DNA of 63,932 nt from Mycobacterium sp. IS-836 (GTDB lineage: Bacteria; Actinomycetota; Actinomycetes; Mycobacteriales; Mycobacteriaceae). The position numbers were made by a program, and so were the translations under genes. The notes under the pieces are model-generated. The model was not told where the DNA came from, did not search any database, and saw only the letters and a program-made list of their open reading frames with translations. How positions within the stretch are numbered: position 1 is the first letter of the stretch; each line of letters starts with the position of its first letter. Location: the NCBI RefSeq assembly GCF_001954275.1, contig NZ_MBEU01000059.1, forward strand, positions 1-63,932, in the 5' to 3' direction. Positions 1 to 19,846 of this stretch are shown in pieces.

Positions 1-3000
1 CGATCCGCACCCGGACCCTCGATGCCCCGGCTGCGTGCAGACACACGCCCTGCCAGGAAAACGGCAGCATCGTCTCGGCCTGTTCGCCGGCCACGCCCAT
101 CGCGTGCAGGGCCGCGTCCAACACCACGGGGTGGATTCCGAAGCCGCCGATCTCCCCTCCGGCGGCCTCGGGGACAGCGACCTCAGCGAACACTTCGTCG
201 CCCCGCTGCCACATGGCCCGCAGGCCCCGGAACGCCGGCCCGTACTCATAACCCCGATCGGCCAGTTGCTCGTACGCATCGACCACGTCTACCGGCGTCG
301 CCCCCACCGGCGGCCAGACCGACAGATCCGCGGCCGGCTGCACCGTTCCTGCGCTCAGCGCGCCCTCGGCGTGCAACACCCAGGCCGAACCGGGCTCAGC
401 CGCAAGCGAATACACCGACACCGTCCGGCTGCCCGAACCCGTCGGGGCGCCCACCACCACCTGGATCCGCACGCCCTCGGCCGGTTGCAACAGCAGCGGC
501 GCCGACAGCGTGAGCTCCTCCACCACGGTGCAACCGACCTCGTCGCCGGCGCGCAACGCCAACTCGACGAACCCGGCACCCGGGAACAGCACCACCCCGG
601 CCACCGCGTGATCGGCCAGCCACGGTTGCGCAGCCACCGAGAGCCGGCCGGTGAGCACCACGCCGCCCGAGTCGGGCCCGTGGACCACCGCGCCCAGCAA
701 GCCATGCTCGGCCCCCGCCAAACCCAGGGCACCCATGTCACCGGTTCCGGTGCCCATCTCGGGCAACCAAAACCGCTGCCGCTGAAAGGCGTACGTCGGC
801 AACGGAACCTGACACCCGCCCACGAACGCCGCCCGCCAGTTCACGGACACGCCCGCGACGTGAGCCTGACCGACCGACAGCCAGAACCTGTCGAGCCCAC
901 CGTCCTCGCGGCCCAGCGAGGGAATGACGACGGCGTCGGCGGCATTCCGATCGGTCAGGGTTACCTCGATGCCGGCGAGCAACACCGGATGGGGACTGGA
1001 TTCGATGAAAGCCTGATGGCCGCTATCGCGCGCGGCGCGCACCGCGCGTTCGAACTGCACGGTCTGCCGGATGCTCCGGTACCAGTACTCGGCGTTCAGG
1101 CCGGCGGTGTCCATGAGCTCGCCGGTGACCGTGGAGAAGAAGGCGACCGAGGACGAACGTGGCGCTATGCCTGCCAGCGCCTCGGCGAGCGGCTCACGGA
1201 TCGCGTCCACCTGCGCGGAGTGCGAGGCATAGTCGACATCGATCCTGCGCGCCCGGACGCCATCCGCCTCGCTGCGTGGCATCAGTTCCTCGAGTGCCGT
1301 CACCTCACCGGAGACGACGACCGCCGAAACACCGTTGACGGCAGCAATATTGAGCCGATCCCCCCACGGTTCCAGCAACGCGCGCGCTCGCTCCAGGCCG
1401 CACGCCAGCGAGACCATCCCCCCGGAACCAGCCAACCGCACCAGCAGCCTGCTCCGCAGCGCGACGACCCGGGCGGCGTCCTCCAGCGACAACGCACCCG
1501 CGACGTACGCCGCCGCGATCTCGCCCTGCGAGTGGCCGATCACCGCGTCCGGGCGGACGCCCACCGAACGCCACAATTCGGCCAGCGACACCATCACCGC
1601 CCACAGCACCGGCTGCACCACGTCGACCCGGTCCAGCCCCGGGGCGCCCACCGCGCCCCGGATGACATCGATCAGGGACCATTCCACGTGTTCGCCGAGC
1701 GCCTTATCGCATCGGTGCATGTGATCGGCGAAAACCTTTGACGTGTCGAGCAATTGGGCCCCCATGCCGACCCATTGGGAGCCTTGGCCGGGGAAAACGA
1801 AAACCGTCCTGTCCACCGCGCGGGCACGGCCCACCACGACATTCGCGCCGGGCTCACCGGCCGCCAGCCCGGCCAATCCGGCCAGCAGCTGCTCGCGGTC
1901 AGCGCCCACCACCACCGCCCGATGCTCGAACACCGAACGCGTCGACACCAACGACCAGCCCACGTCGGCCGGATCAAGATCGGCGCCAACGTGCGTCAAC
2001 AGCCGCTGCGCCTGAGCTGTGAGTGCCTCGGCCGACCGCGCGGACAACACCCACGGCACCACCGGCATGTCGTTATCGCCCGACGCGCCAACGCTTTCCA
2101 GTGCCCGCGCGTCCGCCGGGGCCTCTTCCAAGATCACATGCGCATTAGTCCCGCTGATTCCGAACGACGACACCCCGGCCCGGCGCGGACCGCCCCCCGC
2201 CGACCATGCCCGGGGTTCGGTCAACAACGAGACGGCCCCCGCCGACCAATCCACATGCGGCGTGGGCACATCCACGTGCAGCGTCCGCGGCATCAGCCCG
2301 TGGCGGATCGCCTGCACCATCTTGATCACCCCGGCCACGCCCGCGGCGGCCGAGGTATGCCCCATGTTCGATTTGATAGAACCCAGCCACAGCGGACGAT
2401 CCGCCGGCCGATTCTGTCCATAGGTTGCCAGCAGCGCCTGGGCCTCGATCGGGTCGCCCAGCGTGGTGCCGGTGCCATGGCCCTCCACCAGATCCACGTC
2501 GGCCGTATTCAGCCGCGCGTTGGTCAGTGCGGCCCGCACCACCCGCTGCTGCGCCGGCCCGTTCGGGGTCGCCAGGCCGTTGGACGCGCCGTCCTGGTTG
2601 ACGGCCGAGCCGCGGACCACCGCGAGTACCGGGTGGCCCATCCGCCGCGCATCGGCCAACCGCTCCAGCACCAGCGCCCCGACGCCCTCGGAGAAGCCGG
2701 TTCCGTCGGCCGCACCCGCATACGCCTTGCACCGTCCGTCGGCGGCCAGCGCGCGCTGCCGACTGAATTCGATGAACATCGCGGGGGTTGCCATGACCGT
2801 CACCCCGCCGACCAACGCCAGATCGCACTCGCCCGATCTCAGTGAGCGCGCGGCCAAGTGCAGCGCCACTAACGACGACGAACACGCGGTGTCCACCGAC
2901 ACCGCCGGCCCCTCCAAGCCCAGCGCGTAGGCGACGCGGCCCGAGGCGACGCTCAGCGTCGAACCGCGCAGCCCGTATCTCTCCAGCTCTCCGGGCACCC

Positions 3001-3499
3001 GGCCCTGGCCGCCGTACGAACCGTGGAATATCCCGGCGAACACGCCCGTCGCCGACCCGCGCAGCGTCAACGGATCAATTCCGGCCCGCTCCAACGCTTC
3101 CCACGACACTTCCATCAACAAGCGCTGCTGCGGATCCATCGCGAGCGCCTCGCTGGGCGCGATGCCGAAGAATGCCGCGTCGAAATCTGCGGCGTCCGCC
3201 AGGAATCCGCCGCACCGGGTGTACGCCTTGCCGATCGCGTCGGGGTCGGGGTCGAACAGGCCGCCCAGATCCCAGCCGCGATCGGACGGGAACTCGGACA
3301 CCACGTCGCGGCCCTCGACGACCATGTCCCACAAGGCCTCCGGGGAATCCACGCCGCCCGGATACCGGCACGCCATCCCCACCACCGCGATCGGGTCGGT
3401 CGCCACGGCCAGGTACTCGCGGTTCTCCCGCTTCAGTCGCTCGTTTTCCTTGAGGGACTTGCGGAGGGCCTCGACGAGTTCGTCCTGCTTGCTGTTCAT
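1..3499 (-). CDS. pks7: Type I modular polyketide synthase, N-terminal part (pks7-like), cut by the window edge
   Basis: The frame is open from an ATG at 3499 to base 1, so only about 1166 residues are present. The first 30 residues are charged and helix-like ([12 protein letters not shown]...), typical of a docking coiled coil. Next come a ketosynthase with the DTACSSS active site (Cys about 206), EGHGTGT and [11 protein letters not shown]; an acyltransferase with GHSQGE (Ser about 657); and the start of a dehydratase with its N-terminal His (LADHAVAG, about 964). The acyltransferase carries RVDVVQ and YASH (757-760), the signature of methylmalonyl-CoA selection, so a methyl-branched product is predicted. 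The gene lies 28 bases behind pks10 on the same strand, as pks7 (Rv1661) does in M. tuberculosis. Later domains lie outside the window, so the pks7 name rests on synteny. Confidence 0.9.
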   Translation of the reverse strand, partial: MNSKQDELVEALRKSLKENERLKRENREYLAVATDPIAVVGMACRYPGGVDSPEALWDMVVEGRDVVSEFPSDRGWDLGGLFDPDPDAIGKAYTRCGGFLADAADFDAAFFGIAPSEALAMDPQQRLLMEVSWEALERAGIDPLTLRGSATGVFAGIFHGSYGGQGRVPGELERYGLRGSTLSVASGRVAYALGLEGPAVSVDTACSSSLVALHLAARSLRSGECDLALVGGVTVMATPAMFIEFSRQRALAADGRCKAYAGAADGTGFSEGVGALVLERLADARRMGHPVLAVVRGSAVNQDGASNGLATPNGPAQQRVVRAALTNARLNTADVDLVEGHGTGTTLGDPIEAQALLATYGQNRPADRPLWLGSIKSNMGHTSAAAGVAGVIKMVQAIRHGLMPRTLHVDVPTPHVDWSAGAVSLLTEPRAWSAGGGPRRAGVSSFGISGTNAHVILEEAPADARALESVGASGDNDMPVVPWVLSARSAEALTAQAQRLLTHVGADLDPADVGWSLVSTRSVFEHRAVVVGADREQLLAGLAGLAAGEPGANVVVGRARAVDRTVFVFPGQGSQWVGMGAQLLDTSKVFADHMHRCDKALGEHVEWSLIDVIRGAVGAPGLDRVDVVQPVLWAVMVSLAELWRSVGVRPDAVIGHSQGEIAAAYVAGALSLEDAARVVALRSRLLVRLAGSGGMVSLACGLERARALLEPWGDRLNIAAVNGVSAVVVSGEVTALEELMPRSEADGVRARRIDVDYASHSAQVDAIREPLAEALAGIAPRSSSVAFFSTVTGELMDTAGLNAEYWYRSIRQTVQFERAVRAARDSGHQAFIESSPHPVLLAGIEVTLTDRNAADAVVIPSLGREDGGLDRFWLSVGQAHVAGVSVNWRAAFVGGCQVPLPTYAFQRQRFWLPEMGTGTGDMGALGLAGAEHGLLGAVVHGPDSGGVVLTGRLSVAAQPWLADHAVAGVVLFPGAGFVELALRAGDEVGCTVVEELTLSAPLLLQPAEGVRIQVVVGAPTGSGSRTVSVYSLAAEPGSAWVLHAEGALSAGTVQPAADLSVWPPVGATPVDVVDAYEQLADRGYEYGPAFRGLRAMWQRGDEVFAEVAVPEAAGGEIGGFGIHPVVLDAALHAMGVAGEQAETMLPFSWQGVCLHAAGASRVRVRI

Positions 3500-3527
3500 A
3501 CGACCCCCGCCGAACACGGATCGCGCA

Positions 3528-4589
3528 TCAGTGCCAGCGCAACAACACAAGTTCAGAGCAGAATCCGGGACCCATCGCGAGCATCAGGCCTGGGCTGCCG
3601 CTGGGCGGCCGCTTGCCGATGGTGTCGCGCAGCACGTGCAGCACCGACGCCGAGCTCAGGTTGCCGATCTCACCGAGTGAGCGCCAGGTCAGCTCCAAAG
3701 CCTCCGGCGGCAGGGACAGGGCGGCGTTGATCGCTTCGATGACCTTCGGGCCACCGGGGTGGCTGACGAAGGCGCCGATGTCGTCGGTGGTCAGGCCGTG
3801 GGCGGCCAGGAACTCAGTGACGTCCTTTTCGATGTATTGCTCGACCACCGCGGCGACGTCCTTGGACAGCACCAGTTCGAATCCCGTCGTGCCGATGTCG
3901 TAGCCCATCGTGCGCAGCGAGTCGGGATAGAGGTGGCTGCGGGAATCGACGACGGTCGGCCCGGCGGCGCCGATCTGTTCCGCGCGACGCTCGCCGACCG
4001 CGACCACCGCACCAGAACCGTCAGCAAACAATGCGCTGCCGACCATGCCCGCCAGCGACGGCTTGTATCCCGGGTAGGTCAGCGAGCAAAGCTCGACCGA
4101 CACGAGCGCCGCGACCCCGTCCGGCGCGCCGCGCAGGTAGTCGTTCAGCCGGGCCACCCCCGCGGCCCCGGCCACGCAGCCCAACCCGAACAGCGGCACC
4201 CGGCGCACGTCGTCGCGCAGCCCGAGCCGCCCGGCGATCCGGGCATCCAGCGACGGCACCGCCAGCCCGGTGACCGTCGTCGTGACGAGCACGTCGAGGT
4301 CTTGGGGTCGCAGCCCCGCCTCGTCCAGCGCCCCCACCAGCGCCTCACAGCCGAGGTCCACGGCGTTTTCGATGAAGATCCGGTTCGCCGTGCCGAAGTC
4401 TTTGAGCGTCGGATACTTCTCCAGCGGGAGGACCAGGTGGCGGCTGTTGACCTTGGCGCTGGTGTGCAGCTGCCGAACGATGTCCTCGTAACCCTCGAAC
4501 TCCGGAATGCTGACGAAAAAGTCGGTGAGCTCGCGCTGGGAGTAGCGATGTGGCGGCAACGCACCGAACACGCCCGCGATGACGCTCAT
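3528..4589 (-). CDS. pks10: Type III polyketide synthase (chalcone/stilbene synthase family)
   Basis: A 353-residue ketosynthase-like enzyme that should extend acyl-CoA starters with malonyl-CoA without a carrier protein. The catalytic triad is visible: Cys141 ([11 protein letters not shown]), His280 (VSHPGGP) and Asn313 (GNLSSASVL). The ATG at 4589 (MSVIAGVFG) is preferred to a GTG three codons earlier because AGGGGG then sits about 8 bases upstream, and the length matches Pks10. It precedes the pks7-like synthase by 28 bases and probably shares its transcript. Pks10 has been linked to pyrone products and virulence lipids in M. tuberculosis; the substrate here cannot be read from the sequence. 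Confidence 0.92.
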   Translation of the reverse strand: MSVIAGVFGALPPHRYSQRELTDFFVSIPEFEGYEDIVRQLHTSAKVNSRHLVLPLEKYPTLKDFGTANRIFIENAVDLGCEALVGALDEAGLRPQDLDVLVTTTVTGLAVPSLDARIAGRLGLRDDVRRVPLFGLGCVAGAAGVARLNDYLRGAPDGVAALVSVELCSLTYPGYKPSLAGMVGSALFADGSGAVVAVGERRAEQIGAAGPTVVDSRSHLYPDSLRTMGYDIGTTGFELVLSKDVAAVVEQYIEKDVTEFLAAHGLTTDDIGAFVSHPGGPKVIEAINAALSLPPEALELTWRSLGEIGNLSSASVLHVLRDTIGKRPPSGSPGLMLAMGPGFCSELVLLRWH

Positions 4590-4684
4590 TGGACCCACCC
4601 CCTGGTCACGTACTCCCGGACACGACGGTTCACCCGGATTGCTTAGCTGATGGAAGCTTAGTCCGCTCGCAAATTAACGGCAAA

Positions 4685-4702
4685 GAAACGGGCAGTCTCG
4701 TT

Positions 4703-4704
<2 letters not shown>
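4685..4704 (-). terminator. Candidate weak terminator overlapping the end of argH
   Basis: Six-base arms (GAAACG / CGTTTC) enclose an 8-base loop. On the minus strand the hairpin begins at the argH stop and is followed by TTTG and an AT-rich stretch. It could end the arginine operon transcript before pks10. The stem is short, so this is tentative. Confidence 0.3.
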
Positions 4705-6205
<1,501 letters not shown>

Positions 6206-6215
6206 CCAAGAAAAC

Positions 6216-7412
6216 TCACTGCAGGTCCCGGCGGGAGGCGATCTTCGATGACAACCCGTGCACGTAGACGAAGCCCTTCGCGGCCGACTGGTCGAAGCTG
6301 TCGCCCTCGTCGTAGGTGGCGAGGTTGAAGTCGTAGAGCGATTGCGCGCTGCGGCGGCCGTTGACCGCAATGTGGCCGCCGTGCAACACCATTCGCACCT
6401 CCCCGGACACGTGCTCCTGCGTCTTGGCGACGAAGCTCTCCAGCGCGACCTTGAGCGGTGAGTACCACAGCCCGTCGTACACCAGCTCGGCCCAGCGCTG
6501 GTCGGTGTGCCGTTTGAAGCGACCGAGTTCGCGCTCGAGGGTGACGTGTTCGAGCTCGGTGTGCGCGGTGATGAGCACCATCGCGCCTGGCGCCTCGTAG
6601 ATTTCGCGGCTCTTGATGCCGACCAACCGGTCCTCGACGACGTCGAGCCGTCCCACGCCCTGCGCGCCGGCGCGGGTGTTGAGTTCCTCGATGGCCTGCA
6701 GCATCGACACCGGCTTGCCGTCGATGGACACCGGCACGCCCCGCTCGAACCCGATGATCACCTCGTCGGGCGTGCTCCAGTTCAGGGTGGGGTCTTCGGT
6801 GTAGGCGTAGATGTCCTTGGTGGGCGCGTTCCACAGGTGCTCGAGGAATCCGGTCTCCACGGCGCGGCCCCACACGTTCTGGTCGATGGAGAACGGCGAG
6901 CGTTTGGTGACGCCGATCGGGATCGCGTTCTCCTCGGCGAACGCGATCGCCTTCTCCCGCGTCCACGCGTAGTCGCGCACCGGCGCCAACACCTCCAAAT
7001 CCGGTGCCAGCGAGGCGAATCCGACCTCGAACCGGACCTGGTCGTTACCCTTGCCGGTGCAGCCGTGCGCGACGATGCCGCCCCCGTGCTCGCGGGCGGC
7101 CGCCACGAGGTGCTTGACGATCAGCGGCCGGCTGATCGCGGACACCAGCGGGTAGCGGTCCATGTACAGCGCGTTGTTCAACACCGTCGGCAGGCAATAT
7201 CCCTCGGCGAATTCGTCCCGGGCGTCGACAACAACGGCCTCGACCGCGCCGCAGTCCAGGGCCCGTTGGCGCACGACTTCCATGTCCTCGCCGCCCTGGC
7301 CCAGATCGATCGCGACCGCCACGACCTCACGGCCGGTCTCCTTGCCTATCCAGCTGATCGCCACCGAGGTGTCCAAACCGCCGGAATACGCCAGGATGAC
7401 GCGTTCTGACAT
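6216..7412 (-). CDS. argG: Argininosuccinate synthase
   Basis: Joins citrulline and aspartate with ATP to give argininosuccinate. The 398-residue protein begins [19 protein letters not shown], containing the PP-loop ATP-binding motif SGGLDTS of N-type ATP pyrophosphatases. The length equals that of the mycobacterial family. Its ribosome binding site AAGGAG lies across the argR stop codon 13 bases upstream, so argG is cotranscribed with, and probably coupled to, argR. Confidence 0.97.
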   Translation of the reverse strand: MSERVILAYSGGLDTSVAISWIGKETGREVVAVAIDLGQGGEDMEVVRQRALDCGAVEAVVVDARDEFAEGYCLPTVLNNALYMDRYPLVSAISRPLIVKHLVAAAREHGGGIVAHGCTGKGNDQVRFEVGFASLAPDLEVLAPVRDYAWTREKAIAFAEENAIPIGVTKRSPFSIDQNVWGRAVETGFLEHLWNAPTKDIYAYTEDPTLNWSTPDEVIIGFERGVPVSIDGKPVSMLQAIEELNTRAGAQGVGRLDVVEDRLVGIKSREIYEAPGAMVLITAHTELEHVTLERELGRFKRHTDQRWAELVYDGLWYSPLKVALESFVAKTQEHVSGEVRMVLHGGHIAVNGRRSAQSLYDFNLATYDEGDSFDQSAAKGFVYVHGLSSKIASRRDLQ

Positions 7413-7425
7413 GAGTCAATCTCCT

Positions 7426-10020
<2,595 letters not shown>

Positions 10021-10024
<4 letters not shown>

Positions 10025-10904
10025 GCCGAAACCACCTTGGTGCCCGTGCCCGCGTCGGTGAAAAGCTCCACCAGCACGCAGTGTTCGACCCGCCCGTCGA
10101 TGACGTGTGCGCTGGGCACACCGGCCGTGACCGCGCGCAGGCAGGCTTCGACCTTGGGGATCATGCCGGCCTCCAGCGTGGGTAGCAATTGCGCCAGTGT
10201 GGCGGTGTCGATTTCGCTGACCAGCGAATCGCGGTCGGGCCAACTGGTGTACAGGCCTTCGACATCGGTCAGCATCAACAGCTTTTCTGCTCCCAGGGCT
10301 TCGGCCAGCGCCGCCGCGGCGGTGTCGGCGTTGATGTTGTGCACCACGCCATCGGCGTCGGGCGCGAGCGTCGACACCACCGGAATGCGGCGCGCCGCAA
10401 TCAGATCCAGCACCGCCGCCGTGTTGACCTGATCGACGTCGCCCACCAGACCGATGTCGGTGGCCACACCGTCGACGGTGACGCTGCGCCGGACCGCGGT
10501 GAACAGCTGCGCGTCCTCGCCGGTGATGCCGACGGCGTAGGGCCCGTGTGCGTTGATCAGGTTCACCAGTTCGCGGCCGACCTGTCCGAACAGCACCATC
10601 CGCGCCACGTCGAGCACTTCCGGTGTGGTGACCCGGAATCCGCCCTTGAAGTCGCCCTCGATGCCGAGGCGGCGCAGCATCGCGGTGATCTGTGGCCCGC
10701 CGCCGTGCACGACGACAGGGTGGACGCCGCAGTTGCGCAGGAAGGCCATGTCGGCGGCGAAGGCGTGCCGCAGCGTGTCGTCGGTCATGGCGTTGCCGCC
10801 GTATTTGATCACGACGATCTTGCCGTGCAGCTGCTTGAGCCAGGGCAGGGCCTCGGCGAGCACCTGCGCCTTGACCACGGTGGTCAACTCTTCGATCTTC
10901 ATGG

Positions 10905-10908
<4 letters not shown>
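10021..10908 (-). CDS. argB: Acetylglutamate kinase
   Basis: Phosphorylates N-acetylglutamate and is usually the feedback-controlled step of the pathway. The 295-residue amino acid kinase shows [11 protein letters not shown] (phosphate site), VHGGGPQI, and a C-terminal [20 protein letters not shown] helix region. The ATG at 10908 overlaps the argJ stop (ATGA). An internal ATG at 10902 is possible, but coupling to argJ favours the first. No separate Shine-Dalgarno is seen, which fits translational coupling. Confidence 0.96.
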
Positions 10909-13195
<2,287 letters not shown>

Positions 13196-13202
13196 ATCAA
13201 TG

Positions 13203-15700
13203 CTACATGCGTAGTTCCGCGCCCACGGCCTCGGCGGCGCGCCGCACGGCGGCGTCGCGCGCGGCGCTGGCGTCGTCCTCGGTCAGCGTGCGATCCGGCG
13301 CGCGGAAGCGCAGCGCGAACGTCAGCGACTTGCGATGCTCACCGATCTGCGGGCCGGTGAACACGTCGAACAGCTGAATGTCCTCCAGCAGCGCGCCCGC
13401 CCCCTCGCGCACGGCGTCCGCCACCGCCTGGGCCGGCACGTCGGCCGACACCACCAGGCTGACGTCCTGAAACACCGCCGGGAACGGCGACACCCTGGGG
13501 GCCGGCAACGCCTCGACGATCGGAAGCGCATTGAGGTTCAGCTCCAGCGCGCAGGTGCCCTTCGGCAGCCCCGAGCGCTCGATCACGGCGGGATGCAGTT
13601 GGCCCGCGTGACCGACGCGGGTCTCCCCGACGAGCACCTCGGCGCAGCGGCCCGGATGCCAGGGCAGACATTGGGCCGCCCGCAGGCTCACGTCAACTCC
13701 GCTGGCGCGCGCGATGATTCGCACCGCCTCGAACGCATCGGTGGCATCCGCGGCCCGCCCGGGGCCCCAGGGGCCGCGTGGTTCACGCAGACCGGCCAGC
13801 ACGACGGCGACGTGCTGCGGTTGCCGGGGCAACGACGCGTCCAGCATCGCGATCTCGGCTTCGGTCGGGCGGCGGTCCACGGGGATGAGCTCGACGCCGC
13901 GAGTCTGCTCGGTCGGCTGCACCACCTGGGCGATGGCGAACAGCGCGGCGTCGACGAGACCGCGGGACACGTTGCGCCCCAACGCTTCCAGCAGACCGGG
14001 CAGCAGCGTAGTGGCGAGCTCCGGGCGATCCGCTTCCAGCGGATTGAGCACACGGGTGGTGTTGCGCCGCGGGTCGTCTGCGGGCAGGCCCCAGAGGTCG
14101 AACACGCCGGCGGGCAGAAACGGTGTCGGCAGGACCTCAACGTAGCCGGATTGCGCGAGCGACTTGCCGATGGCGCGGCGGCGCTTCTGCACCGCGGTTA
14201 GTCCCCGCCCCGCGGGCGCCGACGGCAGCACCGACGGGATGTCCTCGAGGCCCTCCAGCCGCAGCACCTCCTCCACCAGGTCGGCGGGCTGCACGAGATC
14301 GGGTCGCCAACTCGGCGGGGTCACGGTCAACATGCCGCCATCTTCGGCGACTTCTTCCACGACCAACGCGCCGATCTGGGCCAGCCGCCGGGCGGTCGTG
14401 CCCGGGGCATAGGCGACGCCCGCGACGCGGTCCGGCAGGTCGACGGCTATCCGGATCGGCGGCAGGGACCAGTCGTCACGCGGCGGGTCACCACGCCAAT
14501 CGGTCAGGGTCGGGGACACCGCTCCTCCGGTGATGTCGGCGAGCAGTGCGGCACACCGGTCCAGCGCGGCCACCGAAATGGCCGGGTCCACGGCGCGCTC
14601 ATAACGACGGGCGGCCTCGCTGGGCAGGTGCAGCCGCCGCTGGGTGCGCGACACCGCGGCCGGGTCCCATACCGCGGCCTCCAGCAGCACGTCGGTGGAA
14701 TCGGCGCGCACCTCGGTGCTGGCCGCACCCATCACGCCGCCGATCGCCGCCGTGGCCGCGTCATCGACGATGAGGACGTCGACCGGATCGAGCTTGCGCT
14801 CGACGTCATCGAGGGTGACGACCGTCTCGCCGGGCCGGGCGAACCGCACGCCGAGGCCGCCGCTGATGCGGTTGCGGTCGTGGGCGTGCATGGGGTGGCC
14901 CAGTTCCAGCATCACGTAGTTGGTGGCGTCGACGGCCGGGGAGGTCGCGCGGATGCCGCAGAGCAGCAGCCGGCGCTGCAACCACCATGGCGACACCGCG
15001 GCGGGGTCGATGCCGGTGACCGGCCGCAGCGCAAATCGCCGAACGCCCGTTTCGGCCTGCACCGTCAGTGGCCACGCCTCGCCCTCGACGGGCAGCGGCT
15101 TGACCTCCGCGGGGTCGACGAAGTCCAGGTCGTAGGCGCAGGCGATCTCACGGGCCAGGCCGCGCACCGACATGCAGTAGCCGCGGTCGGGGGTGATGGC
15201 CAGGTGGAAGACGACGTCGTCCAATCCGAGCACGCCGGCGCCGTCGGCCCCGGGTTCGGCCGTGCCGGGTGGCAGCACCAAGATTCCGGAATGGTCTGCG
15301 CCCAACCCGAGTTCGGCCGTCGAGCAGATCATTCCGTCGGAGTTGCGACCGTAGGTTTTGCGCGCGCTGATGGCGAACCCGCCGGGCAGCGTGGTGCCGG
15401 GCAGCGCCACCACGACCAGGTCGCCGACGACGAAATTGGTTGCCCCACAAACGATATGGCGGGGCTGTCCCTCGCCGACGTCGACGAGACACGCCCGGAT
15501 CGGCTTCTTGAACTCGGTGAGCTCCTCGATGCCGGTGACCCGCCCAACGGTCAGCGGTCCGTCGACCGGACCGAGCGTGACGACTTCTTCGACCTCGTGG
15601 CCGATGCGCACCAGGGTCTGCTCGAGGTCGCCGGGGGCGACGTCCCAGCCGGGAGCACCTTCCGCGACGACCTCGCGCAGCCAGCTATACGGAATGCGCA

Positions 15701-15701
<1 letters not shown>
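13203..15701 (-). CDS. pheT: Phenylalanyl-tRNA synthetase beta subunit
   Basis: An 832-residue beta chain of the alpha2-beta2 enzyme. In order it shows the N-terminal part with [12 protein letters not shown], a tRNA-binding EMAP-like domain (about 40-150), the B3/B4 editing domain, the B5 domain and a C-terminal ferredoxin-like anticodon-binding domain ([15 protein letters not shown]...). The ATG at 15701 overlaps the last base of the pheS stop (TGATG), which sets the start; the frame is open further upstream but that stretch is antisense to pheS. Confidence 0.97.
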
Positions 15702-17673
<1,972 letters not shown>

Positions 17674-17691
17674 CGGTGTCTATTATGCGGG

Positions 17692-18675
17692 CTAATTTGT
17701 TTCCGAAGTGTGATCGGAGGCTGTCAACTCCCTAAGAGTCCGCAGGCGATAGATCGCCAGGTCCGCGGGGACGCCGGCGGTCTTCGGCGCGAATACCGGT
17801 TTACGTGCACGTTTGGCGACGACGCCCATCGCGTCCAGCGCGGTTTGGGGTATCCGGTCGAGTGACGAACTCGACACCATGATTCCGCCCTTGGTGGCCC
17901 GTTCCATCACGCGGGCGGCGATGTTGACGTCGACGCCGAGCCAGTCGGCGGCCATCCGCTGCGGGCGTCCGGTGTGGATCCCGACCCGCATCCGCGGCGT
18001 GTAGCCGTCCACGTCGACCGATCTCAGCTCGTCCTTGGCGGCCAGCACGGCCCGCACGGCGACCGTCGGATCGCCGAACACTGCCATCAGCCCGTCGCCC
18101 ATCCGCTTGACGATGTGCCCTCCCGCGTCGAGCAGCGGCGGTTCGACCGCCCGCGCCACCTGCCGCAGCAGGGCGAGCGCCGCGTCGTCCCCGGCGTGCA
18201 GCGACCACGTCGAAAAGCCGACGAGATCGGTGAATACCAGCGTCACTTCCGGGTTGGCCGGCCGTCGGGACACCGCCTCGGTCAGCGCCTGCCACACCTG
18301 CAGCACGCCGAGGCTGAGCTCGCGCGACGCGGCGTCGCGATCCCCCAGCAGCCGGTCGGCGGCGCGCGCCGCCGCCCGCGGCGCACCCTCACCCGCGGTG
18401 GACAGCGGGTCGCCGAACTCGTGGTCGCCGGGCAACAGCCGTCGCGCCCGCCGCACGAACGCCACCACGCCGGGGCTGTGGTTGGTCGTGCGCAACCACT
18501 GCGCCGGAGAGCGAAGTTTCGAATCGGGGGGCGCCGCCGTGGTCACCGATTCAGAGTCCGTTTCCTGGGGCTCACCCGGGACCGGATCGCCAGGTGCGCG
18601 CTCCACTTGGCCAGGGTAAGTAGTTCCGGCTGACGCAGGCAATGACGCCCGCTTCGGTTGTGTCACATCTCGCAT
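17692..18675 (-). CDS. Class III adenylate/guanylate cyclase, soluble
   Basis: A 327-residue protein, equivalent by position to Rv1647. The first 50 residues are low complexity and an all-alpha region (about 55-140) follows. The catalytic domain begins at EVTLVFTDLVGFS. Residues expected for catalysis are present: metal Asp150 and Asp194, base-recognition Lys190 and Asp249, and Asn251 and Arg255 in GVDVNIAARV. It has no membrane segment, so cAMP should be made in the cytoplasm as a homodimer. A universal stress protein of the cAMP-binding Rv1636 type is encoded 15 kb away. No PE-family gene lies upstream, unlike the tuberculosis order. Confidence 0.9.
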   Translation of the reverse strand: MRDVTQPKRASLPASAGTTYPGQVERAPGDPVPGEPQETDSESVTTAAPPDSKLRSPAQWLRTTNHSPGVVAFVRRARRLLPGDHEFGDPLSTAGEGAPRAAARAADRLLGDRDAASRELSLGVLQVWQALTEAVSRRPANPEVTLVFTDLVGFSTWSLHAGDDAALALLRQVARAVEPPLLDAGGHIVKRMGDGLMAVFGDPTVAVRAVLAAKDELRSVDVDGYTPRMRVGIHTGRPQRMAADWLGVDVNIAARVMERATKGGIMVSSSSLDRIPQTALDAMGVVAKRARKPVFAPKTAGVPADLAIYRLRTLRELTASDHTSETN

Positions 18676-18764
18676 AGAAGGCCCTGATTGACACCGGATT
18701 ACCGGCCGGCCACGCCGGCATCGAAACTCGGTAACACCCGGCCGCGCCGAGGCCCGAAATCATA

Positions 18765-18780
18765 GACAACACGCGTTGTC
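18765..18780. promoter_or_regulatory. Inverted repeat GACAAC-N4-GTTGTC in the cyclase / mpaB-like intergenic region
   Basis: Six-base perfect arms with a 4-base spacer sit 39 bases before the ATG of the MpaB-like gene. The right arm overlaps a possible -35 (TTGTCA, 18776-18781), which would pair with TAGTAC (18801-18806) at 19-base spacing. The geometry suits a TetR-type repressor, but no regulator gene is adjacent. Confidence 0.35.
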
Positions 18781-18818
18781 AAAGTTATCGTGAGCGCAGG
18801 TAGTACTAGGAGGCCGTG

Positions 18819-19838
18819 ATGACTGCCGCGTCGACTGCGTCCGCTGATCCGCTCGGGCCAGATTCCCTCACCTGGAAGTACTTTGGCGATTTGCGCACCG
18901 GGATGATGGGCATCTGGATCGGGGCTATCCAGAACATGTATCCGGAACTCGGCGCGGGGGTCGAGGAGCACTCGATCCTGCTGCGTGAGCCGCTGCAGCG
19001 CGTGACCCGGTCGGTGTACCCCATCATGGGCGTCGTCTACGACGGCGAGCGGGCCGCGCAGACCGGTGAGCAGATCAAGCGCTACCACGACACCATCAAG
19101 GGGACCGACACCGCGGGGCGCCGCTACCACGCCCTGAACCCGGAGACCTTCTACTGGGCGCACGCCACGTTCTTCATGCTCGTCATCAAGGTGGCCGAGT
19201 ACTTCTGCGGGGGCTTGACCGAGGCGGAGAAGCGGCAGCTGTTCGACGAGCATGTCCGGTGGTACCGGATGTACGGGATGAGCATGCGGCCGGTGCCGAA
19301 ATCCTGGGAGGAATTCCAGGAGTACTGGGACCGGGTGTGCCGCGAGGAGCTGGAAATCAACCAGGCGACGCTGGACATCTTCCAGATTCGCATCCCCAAG
19401 CCGAAGTTCATCCTGATGCCGACGCCGATCTGGGATCAATTGTTCAGGCCGTTGGTGGCCGGTCAGCGCTGGATCGCGGCGGGTCTGTTCGAGCCCGCGG
19501 TGCGCGAGAAGGCGGGCATGCGCTGGACGCCGGGCGACGAGGTGTTGTTGCGCATCTTCGGCAAGATGGTCGAGCTGGCCTTCCTGGCCGTCCCCGACGA
19601 GATCCGCTTGCACCCGCGCGCGTTGGCCGCATACCGGCGCGCCCAGGGGCGGATTCCGGGTGACGCGCCGTTGGTCGAGGCACCGGAATTCGTGGCGCCG
19701 CCGCGTGATCGCCGCGGGCTGCCGATGCACTACTTCCCGCCGCGCAAGTCGCTGATGGAGCGCGCCGGGTCGCTGGTGCACACCACGCTCTCGCTGGCCG
19801 GCATGCGCCCGGCTAGGGGTCGCGGAAAGGCAGCGTAG
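18819..19838 (+). CDS. MpaB-family (DUF2236) oxygenase-like protein
   Basis: A 339-residue soluble protein, equivalent by position to Rv1645c. It has the DUF2236 layout: an N-terminal LTWKYFGD..R segment, a conserved FYWAHATFF (His), and a mostly helical remainder ending in a basic tail. Members such as latex-clearing protein and MpaB bind heme b and oxygenate unsaturated substrates; for this member the substrate is unknown. AGGAGG lies 5 bases before the ATG at 18819, which is preferred to the GTG one codon earlier. It converges with tsnR. Confidence 0.85.
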   Translation: MTAASTASADPLGPDSLTWKYFGDLRTGMMGIWIGAIQNMYPELGAGVEEHSILLREPLQRVTRSVYPIMGVVYDGERAAQTGEQIKRYHDTIKGTDTAGRRYHALNPETFYWAHATFFMLVIKVAEYFCGGLTEAEKRQLFDEHVRWYRMYGMSMRPVPKSWEEFQEYWDRVCREELEINQATLDIFQIRIPKPKFILMPTPIWDQLFRPLVAGQRWIAAGLFEPAVREKAGMRWTPGDEVLLRIFGKMVELAFLAVPDEIRLHPRALAAYRRAQGRIPGDAPLVEAPEFVAPPRDRRGLPMHYFPPRKSLMERAGSLVHTTLSLAGMRPARGRGKAA

Positions 19839-19846
19839 GAGGGCCG

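Noticed and set aside
35..1741. Long plus-strand open frame opposite the PKS
   Set aside because: It is the complement of the pks7-like coding strand, rich in His, Arg and Gln, with no domain; the minus strand gives a continuous KS-AT-DH protein.
18655..18675. TGTGTCACA at the cyclase start as a CRP site
   Set aside because: The half-sites lack the six-base spacer of TGTGA-N6-TCACA.
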